DNA from: Micropterix aruncella
Lineage: Eukaryota; Arthropoda; Insecta; Lepidoptera; Micropterigidae
Length of the DNA: 64,000 nt
NCBI GenBank assembly: GCA_944548615.1
Contig: OX155952.1
Coordinates: 992,001-1,056,000, forward strand
Direction: 5' to 3'
This document shows positions 10,001 through 64,000 of this stretch, one piece after another. The position numbers were made by a program, and so were the translations under genes. The notes beneath the pieces are model-generated. The model was not told the origin of the DNA, made no database searches, and saw only the letters and a list, made by a program, of their open reading frames with translations. Each line of letters starts with the position of its first letter. The stretch's first letter is position 1.

Positions 10001-11560
10001 TTTTTTCCACTAAAAAGGTCATTTATTCAAAATTTATTTCAAAAGTTAAATCTAAAATTAAATTTAAATCAGAGAAACAAAACAACATCACCTCCCGCAA
10101 TACTTCGTCCTTATGATTTATAAAATGATTTTACTAAATTAAAATAAAAGATTTTACTAAACTAATAGATTTTACTAAATATTTCCAAAGTTAAATAGCT
10201 CAAAAGCATGTAATTATGAAATAAAAAATTAAAAAATATAATACCGAATATTATATAGAAAACACCTTAAAAATATATCACAATGAATAATGGCCAGTAC
10301 TAGCATAAAAAAATATTAAAATAAATTACCAAAGACAACGGAATCATACGAGTATAAGCATTGAGATAAAAAAAATTACAAATCTCGTATAATCTTTCGT
10401 TACTATGAAAAATGAAAGTAACGTCATTGATTTTAGTGTTATTAAAATCAATGGTAACGTCATTGATTTTATAGTGTAATCAATGGTAACGTGAACCACT
10501 AATAGAATAGAATAGAATAACTTTATTGTGCTATAAAAACATAACACTAGTTTTATAAAAAGACAATCTATGCACAAATGGCGGACTTATCGCTCTAGCG
10601 ATATCTTACAGTTAACCATTTACAGTCAACCATTTATTAATGTTTATGAAGTCATTTTCCTTTACCTAAGCCTCCATCTTAAAGTGAACCATTTCACTAA
10701 TCATTATCGTTTCTATAATTTAACAGAATTTTCGATTTGAAATATGGATTTGCTTTCAAAATCTTTTTTACTATTTTACCGGTCAGAAGCCAGTCTTCGC
10801 GTGCAAAAACTGCGCCGCAACTTTTTGGTCAATTTTGTAAATACTTTTTAAATTATATAAAAATATAGGTACCTATAAAATAAACATTGTTTTTTTCTAT
10901 GGTCTACCTTGAAAATTTCTTGATTTGGTAGGTGTACCTTGAACACAAAAAGTTTTGCGGAACACTGTTAAACAACGCAAAAGGCATTGTTGACGCCCGA
11001 CCGGTTAATGGTTAATTTGTTTCTGGTTGGTAACAAATCCATTAAACGGCCTTTTTATTTAAATGTATTTTCTCTAGGGAAGTGATTGTTGAAAAATTAG
11101 CATTCCAAATTTGTAATTCAAATTAGCATTCCAAATTAGCATTCCAATAATTTACACAAACAAATTTAGCATGCAAAATTTTTCAAGAATAGGCCCTATG
11201 TTTCTGATTTGCGTTGGGTCTTTATTGTAGAAACAGAGACTGATGAGTGAAGCTATCACAAAACTATTTCGCACTTTACTAAGATGATGTCCATTTATGT
11301 GTAGGTCAAATCTGTTCCTCATATCGTGATGATGAAAAACCCAGAGCCCGGCCCACGAGAAAATAAAAACACATTTTTTGCTCATATCATTTACTGAATG
11401 TTAAGGCACTACTGTAAGCATTATCGGGTGCCCTGCTGTAATCATTGAAATTTTTTGTTGGCCCGATAAAATTAGACAAATCATCCCAAATATTTCACAA
11501 AGCTTTAAAAATCAGTACAGCTACCCTCAAAATGTCCGGATGAACTGAAAGTCCCCAAGG
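10001..11560. other. AT-rich intergenic sequence with small repeats
   Basis: No gene was recognised between PREP and the Jockey-like LINE. A short block at 10400-10490 repeats AACGTCATTGATTTTA and AATCAATGGTAACGT in both orientations. A (GAATA)n run lies at 10503-10525. Bases 11154-11205 share ATTTAGCATG...AATAGGCCC with the hairpin at 16826-16945. Confidence 0.5.
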
Positions 11561-11564
11561 GTGG

Positions 11565-11660
11565 GGGATAGCGACCTATGCTGATGATATTGCCTTCTTG
11601 GCTACTGATGATAATCCAAGGACAGCGAGCACTAAACTTCAATGTCTATCGCACGAAACC
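11565..11660 (+). pseudogene. Jockey-like reverse transcriptase YADD fragment
   Basis: The plus strand encodes ATYADDIAFLATDDNPRTAS, matching the ATYADDIAYLASDTNPKTAS block of the LINE at 11816. It is a short older relic with no complete domain. Confidence 0.7.
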
Positions 11661-11815
11661 ACAATATACCGAGTTAGAACAGTAAGCGCACTCTCGAGCG
11701 GCAGGGCGATGCGGGGATAGGGTGCAAGGAAAGTGATCGGGATACGTCTCAGTGAATGCATTTGGTTTGCGTTACGCACGGGGAAGTTTGCAAATTTCTC
11801 AGACATTTGAATATC

Positions 11816-13347
11816 CAATTAGATCACAATTTTCCTGGGCCAGAACCGATATAGAAAAAGCAGAAGCCTTTGCCGTTCATCTTAGCAATGTGTTTAAACC
11901 AAACGATAGTCAAACTGATGAATCAGATATAGACGAGATATTAAACCGCGATTTTCAGATGTGTTTGCCAATTACACCAACCTCGCCGAGAGAGATTGCA
12001 AAGGAAATAAGGTCGCTGGATCCTAAAAAAGCCCCAGGCTTTGATTTAATTACTCCAAGAATCTTAAAAGAACTGCCAAAAAAATGCATTACATTTCTCG
12101 CTTGTCTGTTTAATGCTATCTTCAGAACATCATACTTTCCTGCTCTTTGGAAGATTTCTCAGATAATAATGATCCATAAACCTGGCAAACCTGCACATGA
12201 ACCGACATCATATAGACCGATTAGCCTCACTCCTGTGCTCTCTAAGCTTTGGGAAAGGATAATGCTTAAGCGACTAAAACCGGCCATGGATGCCTGTAAC
12301 GTGATCCCAACACATCAATTCGGGTTTCGCCAGACACATTCCACTACTGAGCAGGTTCACCGAGTGTACCATTCTGCCAGACAATCTCTCGAGCAAAGAA
12401 AGTACTGCTCAGCTGCCTTTCTAGATGTGCAACAAGCATTTGATCGAGTGTGGCATAGAGGATTACTCGCCAAAACCAAAGAGAGCCTACCACACTCTCT
12501 GTTTCCTATCATAGCGTCCTACCTGGCTGATAGATCTTTCCAGGTGAAACAGGGGGACGCTAGATCCACCCTTCTTAATAGCGCGGCAGGGGTACCGCAG
12601 GGATCGGTCCTAGGCCCTGTTCTTTACAACATCTTCACATCAGACCTGCCGGCATTGGAGGATATCACAGTTGCAACATATGCTGATGACATTGCCTACC
12701 TAGCCAGCGATACCAACCCCAAGACTGCAAGCACTATACTGCAACGACAACTAGACAGCACCTACCACTGGTTACAAAAATGGCGTATTCGTGCTAGTGC
12801 GGCAAAGTCGACCCACATCACATTCACCCTGCGGAAGAACGACTGTCCCCCAGTTAAACTTGGCGATAATGTCCTACCACATTCCAATTGCGCCAAATAC
12901 CTCGGCTTCCACTTGGATAGACGACTCACATGGAAAGATCACCTAAAACACAAGAGGGATGAGATCAACATGAGATACAGAAACATGTATTGGCTTATGG
13001 GCAGGAATTCTACGCTGTCGGTCGACAACAAACTGTTGATCTACAACTCGATCCTGAAACCGATATGGACATATGGCATCCAGTTATGGGGGGTGGCCAG
13101 CAAGAGCAACATACTCTGCCTACAGCGAGTCCAAAATTGCATCTTGCGCTCTATTGTGAATGCGCCTTGGTACGCAAAGAACGAGGAGATCCACGACTAT
13201 CTCAACATGCCAACAATAGCCGCAGAGATTGCACGGCTAAAAGTAAAACACGCCGAGCGCCTGGCACTGCACCCAAACCCTCTCATCGCTAAATTGCTTG
13301 ATTCCACAAACCTGGTGAAGAGACTGAAGAGAGCCCAGGTTCTGTAA
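11816..13347 (+). CDS. Jockey-like LINE reverse transcriptase (N-terminally truncated)
   Basis: The open frame runs to a TAA at 13345-13347. Residues encoded before 11816 (from an ATG at 11752) are host DNA upstream of the insertion. The domain order is: FSWARTDIEKAEAFAVHLSN linker, DPKKAPGFDLITPRIL (RT1), SYRPISLTPVLSKLWERI (RT2), HQFGFRQTHSTTEQ, AAFLDVQQAFDRVWHRGLL (RT3), GVPQGSVLGPVLYNIFTSDL, ATYADDIAYLA (catalytic Asp pair), and KYLGFHLDRRLTWKDH. It ends with the usual Jockey tail, RLKRAQVL. The enzyme copies LINE RNA into DNA at a nick. Without the endonuclease and 5' UTR this copy is unlikely to move itself. Confidence 0.9.
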
Positions 13348-13466
13348 AGAGAAGATCGTGGCACTGGCCACCATCCTCATAACGTTTGCTGCTGGCAACA
13401 AATCCTTTTATAGTCGCAAGACTGATTAAGGATAAGGAGAAAAGAAAAAAAAAAAAAAAAAAAAAA
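11816..13466 (+). mobile_element. 5'-truncated Jockey-like LINE with poly-A and 11-bp TSD
   Basis: The element is flanked by ATTTGAATATC at 11805-11815 and again at 13467-13477. It starts abruptly inside the reverse transcriptase gene, passes through a complete 3' coding end and a short 3' UTR, and finishes in an A-rich tail at 13440-13466. This is the structure of target-primed insertion. Perfect duplications and an intact frame suggest it is fairly young. The endonuclease and ORF1 are missing. Confidence 0.9.
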
Positions 13467-13639
13467 ATTTGAATATCTGCTTCGAAGGAGTAGCGGCCAT
13501 ATGCGAGCCATAAGGATTCTTGACGTTGCTCGCTTCAATTTCAATTTTGTTCTAAGAGAAGCTACTGTCTGTATACTGTGACGCATTACATTTACCTGTC
13601 CTGGAAAAACCTGTCCACTACTGAGGCTTGAAAATGTCG

Positions 13640-14460
13640 CCCTACCTCACATAGATTGTAAAATGTTTTGGATTTCATCTACCTTACCTGGAAAACTCAC
13701 ATTAAACACAAGAGGGATGAGGTGAAGCATATCGTAATCTGCACTGGTTCATGAGTATAAACTCCATTCCATGTGTCGACAAGAAACTTCTCAACTATAA
13801 CTCTGTACTTAAGCCTATTTGGTTGTGCGGCATTCAACTATGGGGTGTAGTAAGCAAGAGTAACATACTCTCTGCAGCGCTTGCAGAATTCTACGGGATA
13901 TTGCGAATGTACCATGAAAGTCTCCACTATTACCACAGATATTGGACTTCGATAAATTGAACTTATGAATAACCTGAAAGTCCCCACTATTACCACATAA
14001 ATTTGACTTTGATAAATTGAACTCATGATAACTTGAAAATCCCCACTATCCCCAATACCACAGAAATTGGACTTTGATGAATTGAACTTATGATAACCTG
14101 AAAGTCCCCACTATTACCACAGAAATTGGACTTTGATGAATTGAACTTATGATAACCTGGAAGTCCCCACTATTACCACAGAAATTGGACTTTGATAAAT
14201 TGAACTCATGATAAGCTGAAAGTCCCCACCATTGCCACAGCAATTGAGCAATACAAAACCGAACATGCTAAATGATTAGCATTCCATCCGAATACTCTCG
14301 CAGCTGAGCTGCTTAGTCAATCCCATGTGGTTTACAGATTAAAGAGAAACCAAGTTCTATAAAAAGGGGAACCGAGGCAATGGCCTTGTTTCTTAAACAT
14401 CATTAACATCACTCAACAAATTCGATTATGGTCAATGACCAATCTCAAATCTACCTGGAA
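13640..14460 (+). pseudogene. Second Jockey-like fragment with an expanded internal repeat
   Basis: The fragment matches the 3' part of the LINE at 11816: AHIKHKRDE-like sequence near 13700, then LLNYNSVLKPIWLCGIQLWG at about 13788-13850, and at the end HPNTLAAELLSQSH...YRLKRNQVL at about 14280-14360. Between these, where the RT tail should have one IPTI-like segment, lie about six copies of a 61-bp unit. Frames are broken. Confidence 0.75.
13912..14250 (+). repeat. 61-bp minisatellite derived from LINE coding sequence
   Basis: About six tandem copies begin near 13912, 13975, 14036, 14102, 14160 and 14220. The core is AAAGTCCCCACTATTACCAC followed by AGAAATTGGACTTTGATGAA. Read in frame, the unit gives LKVPTITTEIG, which fits one segment of the Jockey-like RT tail. 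Copies 4 and 5 are almost identical. Confidence 0.85.
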
Positions 14461-15449
14461 AAAAAAATCATAATGCTATCCTAAAGGTTTTGGAGACAAC
14501 GGCAAAAAATTTAAGATATTTGAACCCCCCCCCTCCTCCCACCCCCGGCCCAGACCCAGGGCACACACGGGTACATTCAGTATGTTCATCAGGACATCAT
14601 AAGGAATAACTGAACCAATTTTTAAAACTACGAGAATTATCTGGGTTGATTCTCAATTTTGGGCTAAATTGCTTGGACTATAATACTATTTACTGACGAA
14701 ATGACAAAAATTTCAAGACTGTGCACTACCAGATAAATTTTGTATTCAGCGGGAAACCCTGTAAATATGAAATAATTCAAAGTCATCAAGACATTTTATT
14801 ATATTCTACTTAGAAAAAATATGAATCTTTTTAAATATTTAAATCGCTACAATTTCCCTCGGATCTTGTTATCTTTGGCAGTAAAATTTCTCAACATTTT
14901 AATACTGTTTCGAGGTCACGTTTTCACATTACACGTTACACAAATTTCACAAAAACAATATCCAGCCTCTAGACACACGATAGACTAATTTCTAAACGCC
15001 ATTTACAATTCATGTAGGTAGATACTTAAAATTTATATACAACGAAAAACTCGTCATTAATAAGCGAAGTCATAAGAAATTCGGTGCAGTGTATTTACAA
15101 TTAAAATAAAATTGCGCCATAACTGGACGGAATTTCTACATTATTGACCGATTCCGAACACTATAAACTCAAAAAAATGGCACAATTAAGAGAATTAATA
15201 ATCGAACTTCGAGATTGTCTTCTTTTTTCGGTTACCGTAATACAAGCTCTCATTCTCAATTTATTTGTCGCAATTACAAAGAACTAGTCGCTCTAACTTT
15301 GTTTTGATTTAAGTCCTGATTTTTCCACAATAAGCTTATCCATATTATCACCATAGTGAAGAGCAAACATGTAGAAGAACCCCCTAACCTATTTGATAAA
15401 GAAAGCACATTACCACAGACTAAAAAGTCGTATGTTCAACCAGTGTTAA
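14461..15449. other. No gene seen; C-rich patch then AT-rich sequence
   Basis: A C-rich patch lies at 14524-14560. The rest is AT-rich with no coding or repeat signal recognised, apart from the left tail of the next foldback element. Confidence 0.5.
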
Positions 15450-15954
15450 AGTATAAAATCGAAGACTATCGCGGTTGTTTGACATTATAAATAGGATAGA
15501 AAACGAATTTACCGCGTGAAATTTGTAGGACCCGAAGTTTCGGTGACGTTGCAGCCGCCGTTGTCTAGGGTAGACTGAAGAGCTGTCAGTCCGTTGTTTT
15601 GCGGGTAGGCCGCAAACCGCTGCCGCCACTGCGTAGGTTATAACGGTGGTGGGGGGCCGGGCTCAGAGCGCGGGAATGTTTAAAATCCGTCTTGCACACA
15701 ACACTCACTGTATCCTGTTTTACGTCTTTGCGTTCGGCGTTCGGCGGCAAGACGGATTTTAAAAATTCCCGCGCTCCGAGCCCGGCCCCCCACCACCGTT
15801 ATAACCTACGCAGTGGCGGCAGCGGTTTGCGGCCTACCCGCAAAACAACGGACTGACAGCTCTTCAGTCTACCCTAGACAACGGCGGCTGCAACGTCACC
15901 GAAACGTCGGGTCCTACAAATTTCACGCGGTAAATTCGTTTTCTATCCTATTTA
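15450..15954. repeat. Foldback element with 208-bp arms (GAAACGTCGG family)
   Basis: Bases 15488-15695 are the reverse complement of 15747-15954, with a 51-base spacer and small mismatches. Each arm contains CGAAACGTCGGGTCCTAC (or close), TTTCACGCGGTAAATTCG and TTTTCTATCCTATTTA. The left side carries an added tail with AAAATCGAAGACTATCGCGG. The same terminal block builds the palindrome at 23331-23516 and a remnant at 45085-45150. The CGAAACG core resembles the 3' half of Penelope-like ribozyme ends, but I see no full hammerhead here. Confidence 0.8.
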
Positions 15955-16329
15955 CAGTGTTAAAGTTTCGCTATCAGATTCGGAGTCCATACTTTGCAAA
16001 AGACATTGGGCATGATTGTGTTGCTTCATGAACTAAAATTGGAATTATTTCATGCGAGCGCGATAGACCAATATATAGAGCGGAATATGAAATGAATGAT
16101 TGTCATTCTTCCAGCATAAGACTACCATATGCCCCGTTCCTCCTAACTCCTCAACACAGGGACGCCGCTTCAAACTGAAACAGACAATGGACATTTATTT
16201 AGCAGCGACTGGTTTCGTGCAGATTGGGCCACAAAATCCATTTTGTCCTCGGATCGACTCAACTCACGATTCAGCTTCTATTCAGAAGCCTCCTCGTGCG
16301 GAAGGCTACCCCGTGGTAAGGTGGACCGG

Positions 16330-16805
16330 TTTGTCCTAGTGGGATTGCATCCCGGCGCTACTAGATGGTTTGCGCACCGTTCGGCGACGCCAATCGGTTG
16401 TGCACTCTGAATAATTGCTGAAGGAGTCTGGAGACTATGTAAATATACTGTATCCTAAGCAGCGGGGGTGGTTGTTGACCTGCTGTCATGCCACTCTTGA
16501 AATGACCATGAGCCACCCGATCCCGTGTGGCACTACGGGCGAAGGACGCTCAGGTCCGCGATAAATTCAAATTGAATTCCGCTGTAATATAGCAGGTAGA
16601 GGCCGCTTAAGCAACTTCGGACCTGTAACCATTCGGGAGGACGGAGGTATCCTGAAGCTTAACTCCAGACAGAGAAAAGCTACCAAAACTGGTAATTAGG
16701 GGGCGAGGCTGCCCGCTGGATACCTTTCTCGGAGCCTCGCCATAAGGCGTTGGCCTCTAACGGGCTTGTCGGCGGAGCTAGAGAGTAGATTGTCTTGTCT
16801 CTAAG
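16330..16805 (-). repeat. Unclassified family U, degenerate reverse copy
   Basis: The reverse complement of this stretch matches the 38044-38705 element, for example at the TTGCGCACC...CGGTTGTGCAC block and the CCTCTAACGGGCTTGTC end. It is diverged and has lost its clear edges. Confidence 0.55.
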
Positions 16806-16825
16806 TCTATATATAGCCATGATGT

Positions 16826-16945
16826 AAGACCAGGGGGTCAATTCTTAAAAAATTAAGCATGCCAAATTTGTCTATGGTCCATTTGATTTACATGGGTCAT
16901 AGACAAATTTAGCATGATACATTTTTCAACAATAGGCCCCCAGAT
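16826..16945. repeat. Hairpin MITE, about 115 bp
   Basis: CAAATTTGTCTATG and CATAGACAAATTTAGCATG face one another around a short centre. The outer ends are AGGGGGTCAATTCTT and AATAGGCCCCC. Part of this element recurs at 11154-11205. Confidence 0.6.
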
Positions 16946-17059
16946 GAAATGTTTTCAAACTAATTCAGATGGTTTTATGTTCGGCAGGTAGTTTTTTTGC
17001 GGGGAAAGATATAATAGTTCATTTTACATTCCACTCCAACGCACTGCTCTGTCTAGTTC

Positions 17060-17475
17060 ACATGACGTATTTTCCCATATTAGTTCACAAAAAAACGCAA
17101 TCGAGCTCATTTCCTTACAAGAGACAGTACAGAGAAGATTTACAAATTTGCCGCAAGCACTGAAGAAATCTTGGAGAGGTTGCATATACTGGAGGAGTGC
17201 AGAAAGTGAGGAGACCTTATTCAGACCTGTAAGATACTCTCAGGATACTGCCAATGTAAGCATATTAAGCCTATTTACATACTCAACGCCAACCGCCAAC
17301 TCCGAGGCAATGACAGGAAGATGTCAATATCGAGTTTTGCTTCAAACCCCCAGAAGCACTTTCTGTCCAACAAAGTGGTCGAGCGCTGGAATAAACTACA
17401 CAACAGCGTTGTGCGTGCCAAAAACATGGAACAAACTAGACGAATTTAAGAAAAAGACAAATCGAAACTAAATCA
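17060..17475 (+). pseudogene. CR1-like RT C-terminal fragment
   Basis: Broken frames resemble the tail at 2169-2528: a CGAGGCAATGAC-like linker, then a KHFLSNKVVERWNKL-like block near 17355-17400 and a second WNKLDEFKKK block at 17430-17460. Stops are frequent. Confidence 0.5.
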
Positions 17476-17973
17476 GTGCAAATATAAAATATTTAAAGTT
17501 ATTAATTAAGATACAGCAATATCAGATTTAGTGATGCTGAAAAGTCGTTCATAAAGAAATTAATCTTCAAAATTCACCTGCAAAGAGGTTATCAAGGCCA
17601 CCATCCCTATGGAGTAGAGTACAAACACCTTAAAGTTTTTGGTAAGTCGGCGCCCACGACAATAATATAAGTAAAATGAAACTTCTGAAAATTGAAAGGT
17701 TGAGATGAAAATCTGTTTTGAAAAATCTAGAAGTTGGTTCTTTAAGATGAAAAGGGTATTTTGCGGAATAAACAGAAATCTACACTTGAAGATCAGACTT
17801 GTAAGAAGTTACGTATTCTCAATCTTACTGAATGAGATGGAAAGCTGGATGCTTACAGACACCCGGATGATACTCTGTATAAGTTGAACAGACCGAGTCA
17901 AAGGAGAAATTAGATAAATTATTGAACGTCCCATGTTATTATGCATTTTATACGCTTTTCGCAGTAAACGTTA
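17476..17973. other. No gene seen downstream of PASK
   Basis: Intergenic AT-rich sequence 3' of PASK on the minus strand. A short open frame at 17705-17887 contains LKIRLVRSYVFSILL..MESWML, which resembles an RTE reverse-transcriptase remnant. Confidence 0.45.
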
Positions 17974-17979
17974 TTTATT
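17974..17979 (-). terminator. PASK polyadenylation signal AATAAA
   Basis: On the minus strand AATAAA occurs about 75 bases after the PASK stop codon, a normal distance for a short 3' UTR. Confidence 0.55.
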
Positions 17980-18052
17980 GTTGCGCCTATGGATAATCAG
18001 GACTCTTTAATCATTGAAAAAAATATATATTTACTTATATATTATGAGAGAT

Positions 18053-61949
<43,897 letters not shown>

Positions 61950-62290
61950 CTGCATATAAAAAATAAGACATGAAGTGGGCAGTGTTAGTATACTAAGTCT
62001 TTACCTATGAAATTGCCATTCTATAAAGGAAATTAAGACCAAACATCTTATATGAAAAACTAAATGATAAATTGACCCCTATTATATAGGAAGTTTTGCC
62101 ATTTTAATAAGGGTCGATTAATGCATCTGCTGTAAAACTGTCGTGGACAAGAATTAATGAATGCTTTGAAGGCTTTTTTTATTGCCTCTTCGGAGTGGAT
62201 TTTTTTCTCCTGTGTTACGCTAGCAGCCGATACAGCATCGCAGAACACATCGGAACGACGAATTAGATAATAGATGAAATAATTAAGTAA
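61950..62290. other. No gene seen; unassigned open frame
   Basis: A minus open frame at 62060-62308 (KKIHSEEAIKKAFKAFINSC) has no recognised family and no convincing donor to join PASK exon a. Confidence 0.4.
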
Positions 62291-62294
62291 TGAA

Positions 62295-62755
62295 TAAATA
62301 AAATACAAACGGAGCTGCCATGGAATTCACCGACCAAAAATCGGGCCCATCATATATAATTATTACACTTCTGGGAGGTGAAGGGTGGATTCCGGACTTA
62401 CGACCGGCGGTGGTAGGTTTAGGACAGCTGTCTTGCCACATGTGAGCGTTCACCTTACCACCCATTCACTCCCCCTTCGAAGCCATAGAATTTGAGATGC
62501 AGAAATCGCGGTTTTAGATAATTTTTCTAGAAAGGAGTTGATTATTTTCCTGGAGAGACCAAGATCTTTATAAAGGTGAAACGAAGATTTAGCTGGCAGG
62601 CCACGAGCGCCTACTTCCACCGCGTGAAGGTGAACAGTGAAGCCGTTCCGGGTGACGGCATTTGCGAGGTCATGGTATTTATTAAATTTGTACTCGTGGT
62701 CTTTTGGGATATTTGATTCCCATGGAACAGTTAACTCTACGATAAGAATTTGCAA
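62295..62755 (-). repeat. LINE family A copy (first of a tandem pair)
   Basis: It has the 3' UTR and the coding tail: LTVPWESNIPKDHEYKFNKY, HAVEVGARGLPAKSSFHLYK, SKTAISASQILWLRRGSEWV. The 5' edge falls at the same place as the neighbouring pair's target-like CAAACAACTCAATT. Confidence 0.72.
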
Positions 62756-62787
62756 ACAACTCAATTACGCGACTGATTGCACATATA

Positions 62788-63185
62788 ATAAATACAAACG
62801 GAGCTGCCATGGAATTCACCGACCGGAGTCGGGCCCATCATAATACTATTTTTTACACTTCTGGGGGGTGAGCAGTGGATTCCGGACTTACGAACCGGCT
62901 GTGGTAGGTTTAGGACAGCTGTCTTGCCACATGTGAGCGTTCACCTTGCCACCCATTCACTCCCCCTTCGAAGCCATAGAATTTGAGATGCGCAAATCGC
63001 AGTTTTAGATAATTTTTCTAAGAAAGAGTTGATTATTTTTCTGGAAAGGCCAAGATCTTTAAAGAGGTGAAATAGAGATTTAGCTGGCAGGCCACGAGCG
63101 CCAACTTCCACCGCGTGAAGGTGAACAGTGAAGCCGTTCCGGGTTACGGCATTTGCAAGATCATGGTATTTATTTAATTTGTAGA
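62788..63185 (-). repeat. LINE family A copy (second of a tandem pair)
   Basis: Same structure as the previous copy. Coding tail YHDLANAVTRNGFTVHLHAV and LRRGSEWVAR is open. Both copies share the AATAAATACAAACGGAGCTG start on the plus strand. Confidence 0.72.
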
Positions 63186-63980
63186 ATAAGTAGTAGATAG
63201 AATAAGTAGCAATCACGTAAATGCATTTCATGCACAGTCGCATTAAATACTATATAGATATATATATTCGATATAATCATAGTATAACATTTATGACGAC
63301 GACGTCATCTTTATCATTTAGAATACACAAGAAAACATTTTGTTTAATTATTCATAACGCAGGAGCAATAGCGGATGCGTCACGTCTATCGAAAGCTCCG
63401 AATCACTGGGAGATGCGTGGTAGATTTTTTAGGCGAAGCCATTTTGTAAGGACGTGTTAATGAGCAAGGAATTGTTGACACATCGACCAAATAAAAGGGC
63501 CCCCACCTTTGAGGAGGTAGCCATTAATAGTAGAATCATACGGAAGTCGAGACGTCTTGACTCCCATTTAGACTAGTTACTTACAAATAGATTAATTAGA
63601 GCTAAGTGCAACTTTTGGAATAAAGATAAATTAATTTTTTTTGCCTTTAATAATTGGCGAAACATAAAACCTGTAAAAACTTATCCAAATACCGAAAAAA
63701 ACAGAAATCTGTTTAAGGAAGGTCTGGCGACTACGACGGGGGTGATTCTCTAATCTAATGCAACGTTGCGACTGTTTGCTTTGAAGCGTGTGTTTGTGTG
63801 ACAACGCACAATCAAGTTGTGATTGTGCGTTGTCGTACGTAAGCAGAGGCGATAAGCGATTGACCAAGGCCCGGTTGTTTAAGTTCCTGACAGTAAACAT
63901 TTGCATTAACTGATGTGCCAGACTACAAGGAACTGTAATGGATAATGGATAATATTAAACGACATAAAGACATTGAGGCT
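63186..63980. other. No gene seen; short hairpin at 63800-63834
   Basis: Contains a 15-bp perfect stem, GACAACGCACAATCA, with a five-base loop. No PASK exon could be placed here. Confidence 0.45.
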
Positions 63981-63981
63981 T

Positions 63982-64000
63982 GTCAACTATTACGGGCGAA
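63982..64000 (+). repeat. Start of another family U copy at the window edge
   Basis: TTGTCAACTATTACGGGCGA matches the 5' start of family U. The rest is outside the window. Confidence 0.55.

Noticed and set aside
15488..15954. A complete hammerhead in the second foldback family
   Set aside because: GAAACG is present, but the expected CUGANGA box reads CTGCAAC and no stem II forms next to it.
62060..62308. Minus frame considered as a PASK exon upstream of PAS-A
   Set aside because: No usable donor in the needed phase and no similarity to the residues expected before ILIVNSKAC.

Overview
This is a window from a large, AT-rich, intron-rich and transposon-dense arthropod genome, most likely an insect. 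Two spliced genes lie on the minus strand. The repeat content includes an RTE end with ATCATC repeats, Jockey-, I- and CR1-type LINE fragments, mariner, hAT, PIF/Harbinger, pogo/Tigger and TTAA-flanked piggyBac-like elements. It resembles Lepidoptera or Hemiptera repeats, but the species cannot be determined from this sequence. No bacterial, CRISPR, rRNA or clear tRNA features were seen.

Host genes. (1) A PAS-domain serine/threonine kinase (PASK) gene runs from right to left across about 44 kb (61949 down to 18053). I could place 16 exons whose splice phases all agree. Together they give 1,065 codons plus a stop: PAS-A, a second PAS-like segment, PAS-B, a serine-rich linker, the kinase domain and a C-terminal tail. 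The N-terminus lies beyond the right edge. (2) Downstream on the same strand is the 5' part of a prolyl endopeptidase (PREP) gene: a possible leader exon (9607-9744), an exon ending in EDYHGTK (9220-9321), and an exon with ADPYRWLENPDSEET (4144-4367). The rest lies beyond the left edge.

Repeats by region. 1-5.6 kb: LINE 3' ends and a 741-bp near-perfect palindrome carrying a hammerhead-ribozyme-like core. 5.8-9 kb: a CpG-rich MITE, a dead mariner and a LINE RNase H fragment. 11.8-14.5 kb: a 5'-truncated Jockey-like LINE with an intact reverse transcriptase, and an older relative in which a coding segment has become a 61-bp tandem repeat. 15.4-24.2 kb: foldback elements, a LINE copy, a 660-bp-class unclassified family, an 887-bp hAT element and a decayed Harbinger. 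26-41 kb: more LINE ends, unclassified-family copies with 13-14-bp target-site duplications, and TTAA elements. 43-47 kb: a second mariner, long (TA)n tracts and MITEs. 48-54.4 kb: an old interspersed repeat split by a hAT element, which is itself split by a PIF/Harbinger element. 55-64 kb: duplicated LINE segments, TTAA elements and LINE 3' ends.

The most striking system is the Harbinger at about 49506-52669. Its transposase gene (minus) and MADF/Myb-like gene (plus) are interlocked: the second exon of each lies inside the intron of the other. Both reading frames are uninterrupted, so the element may be intact and recently active.
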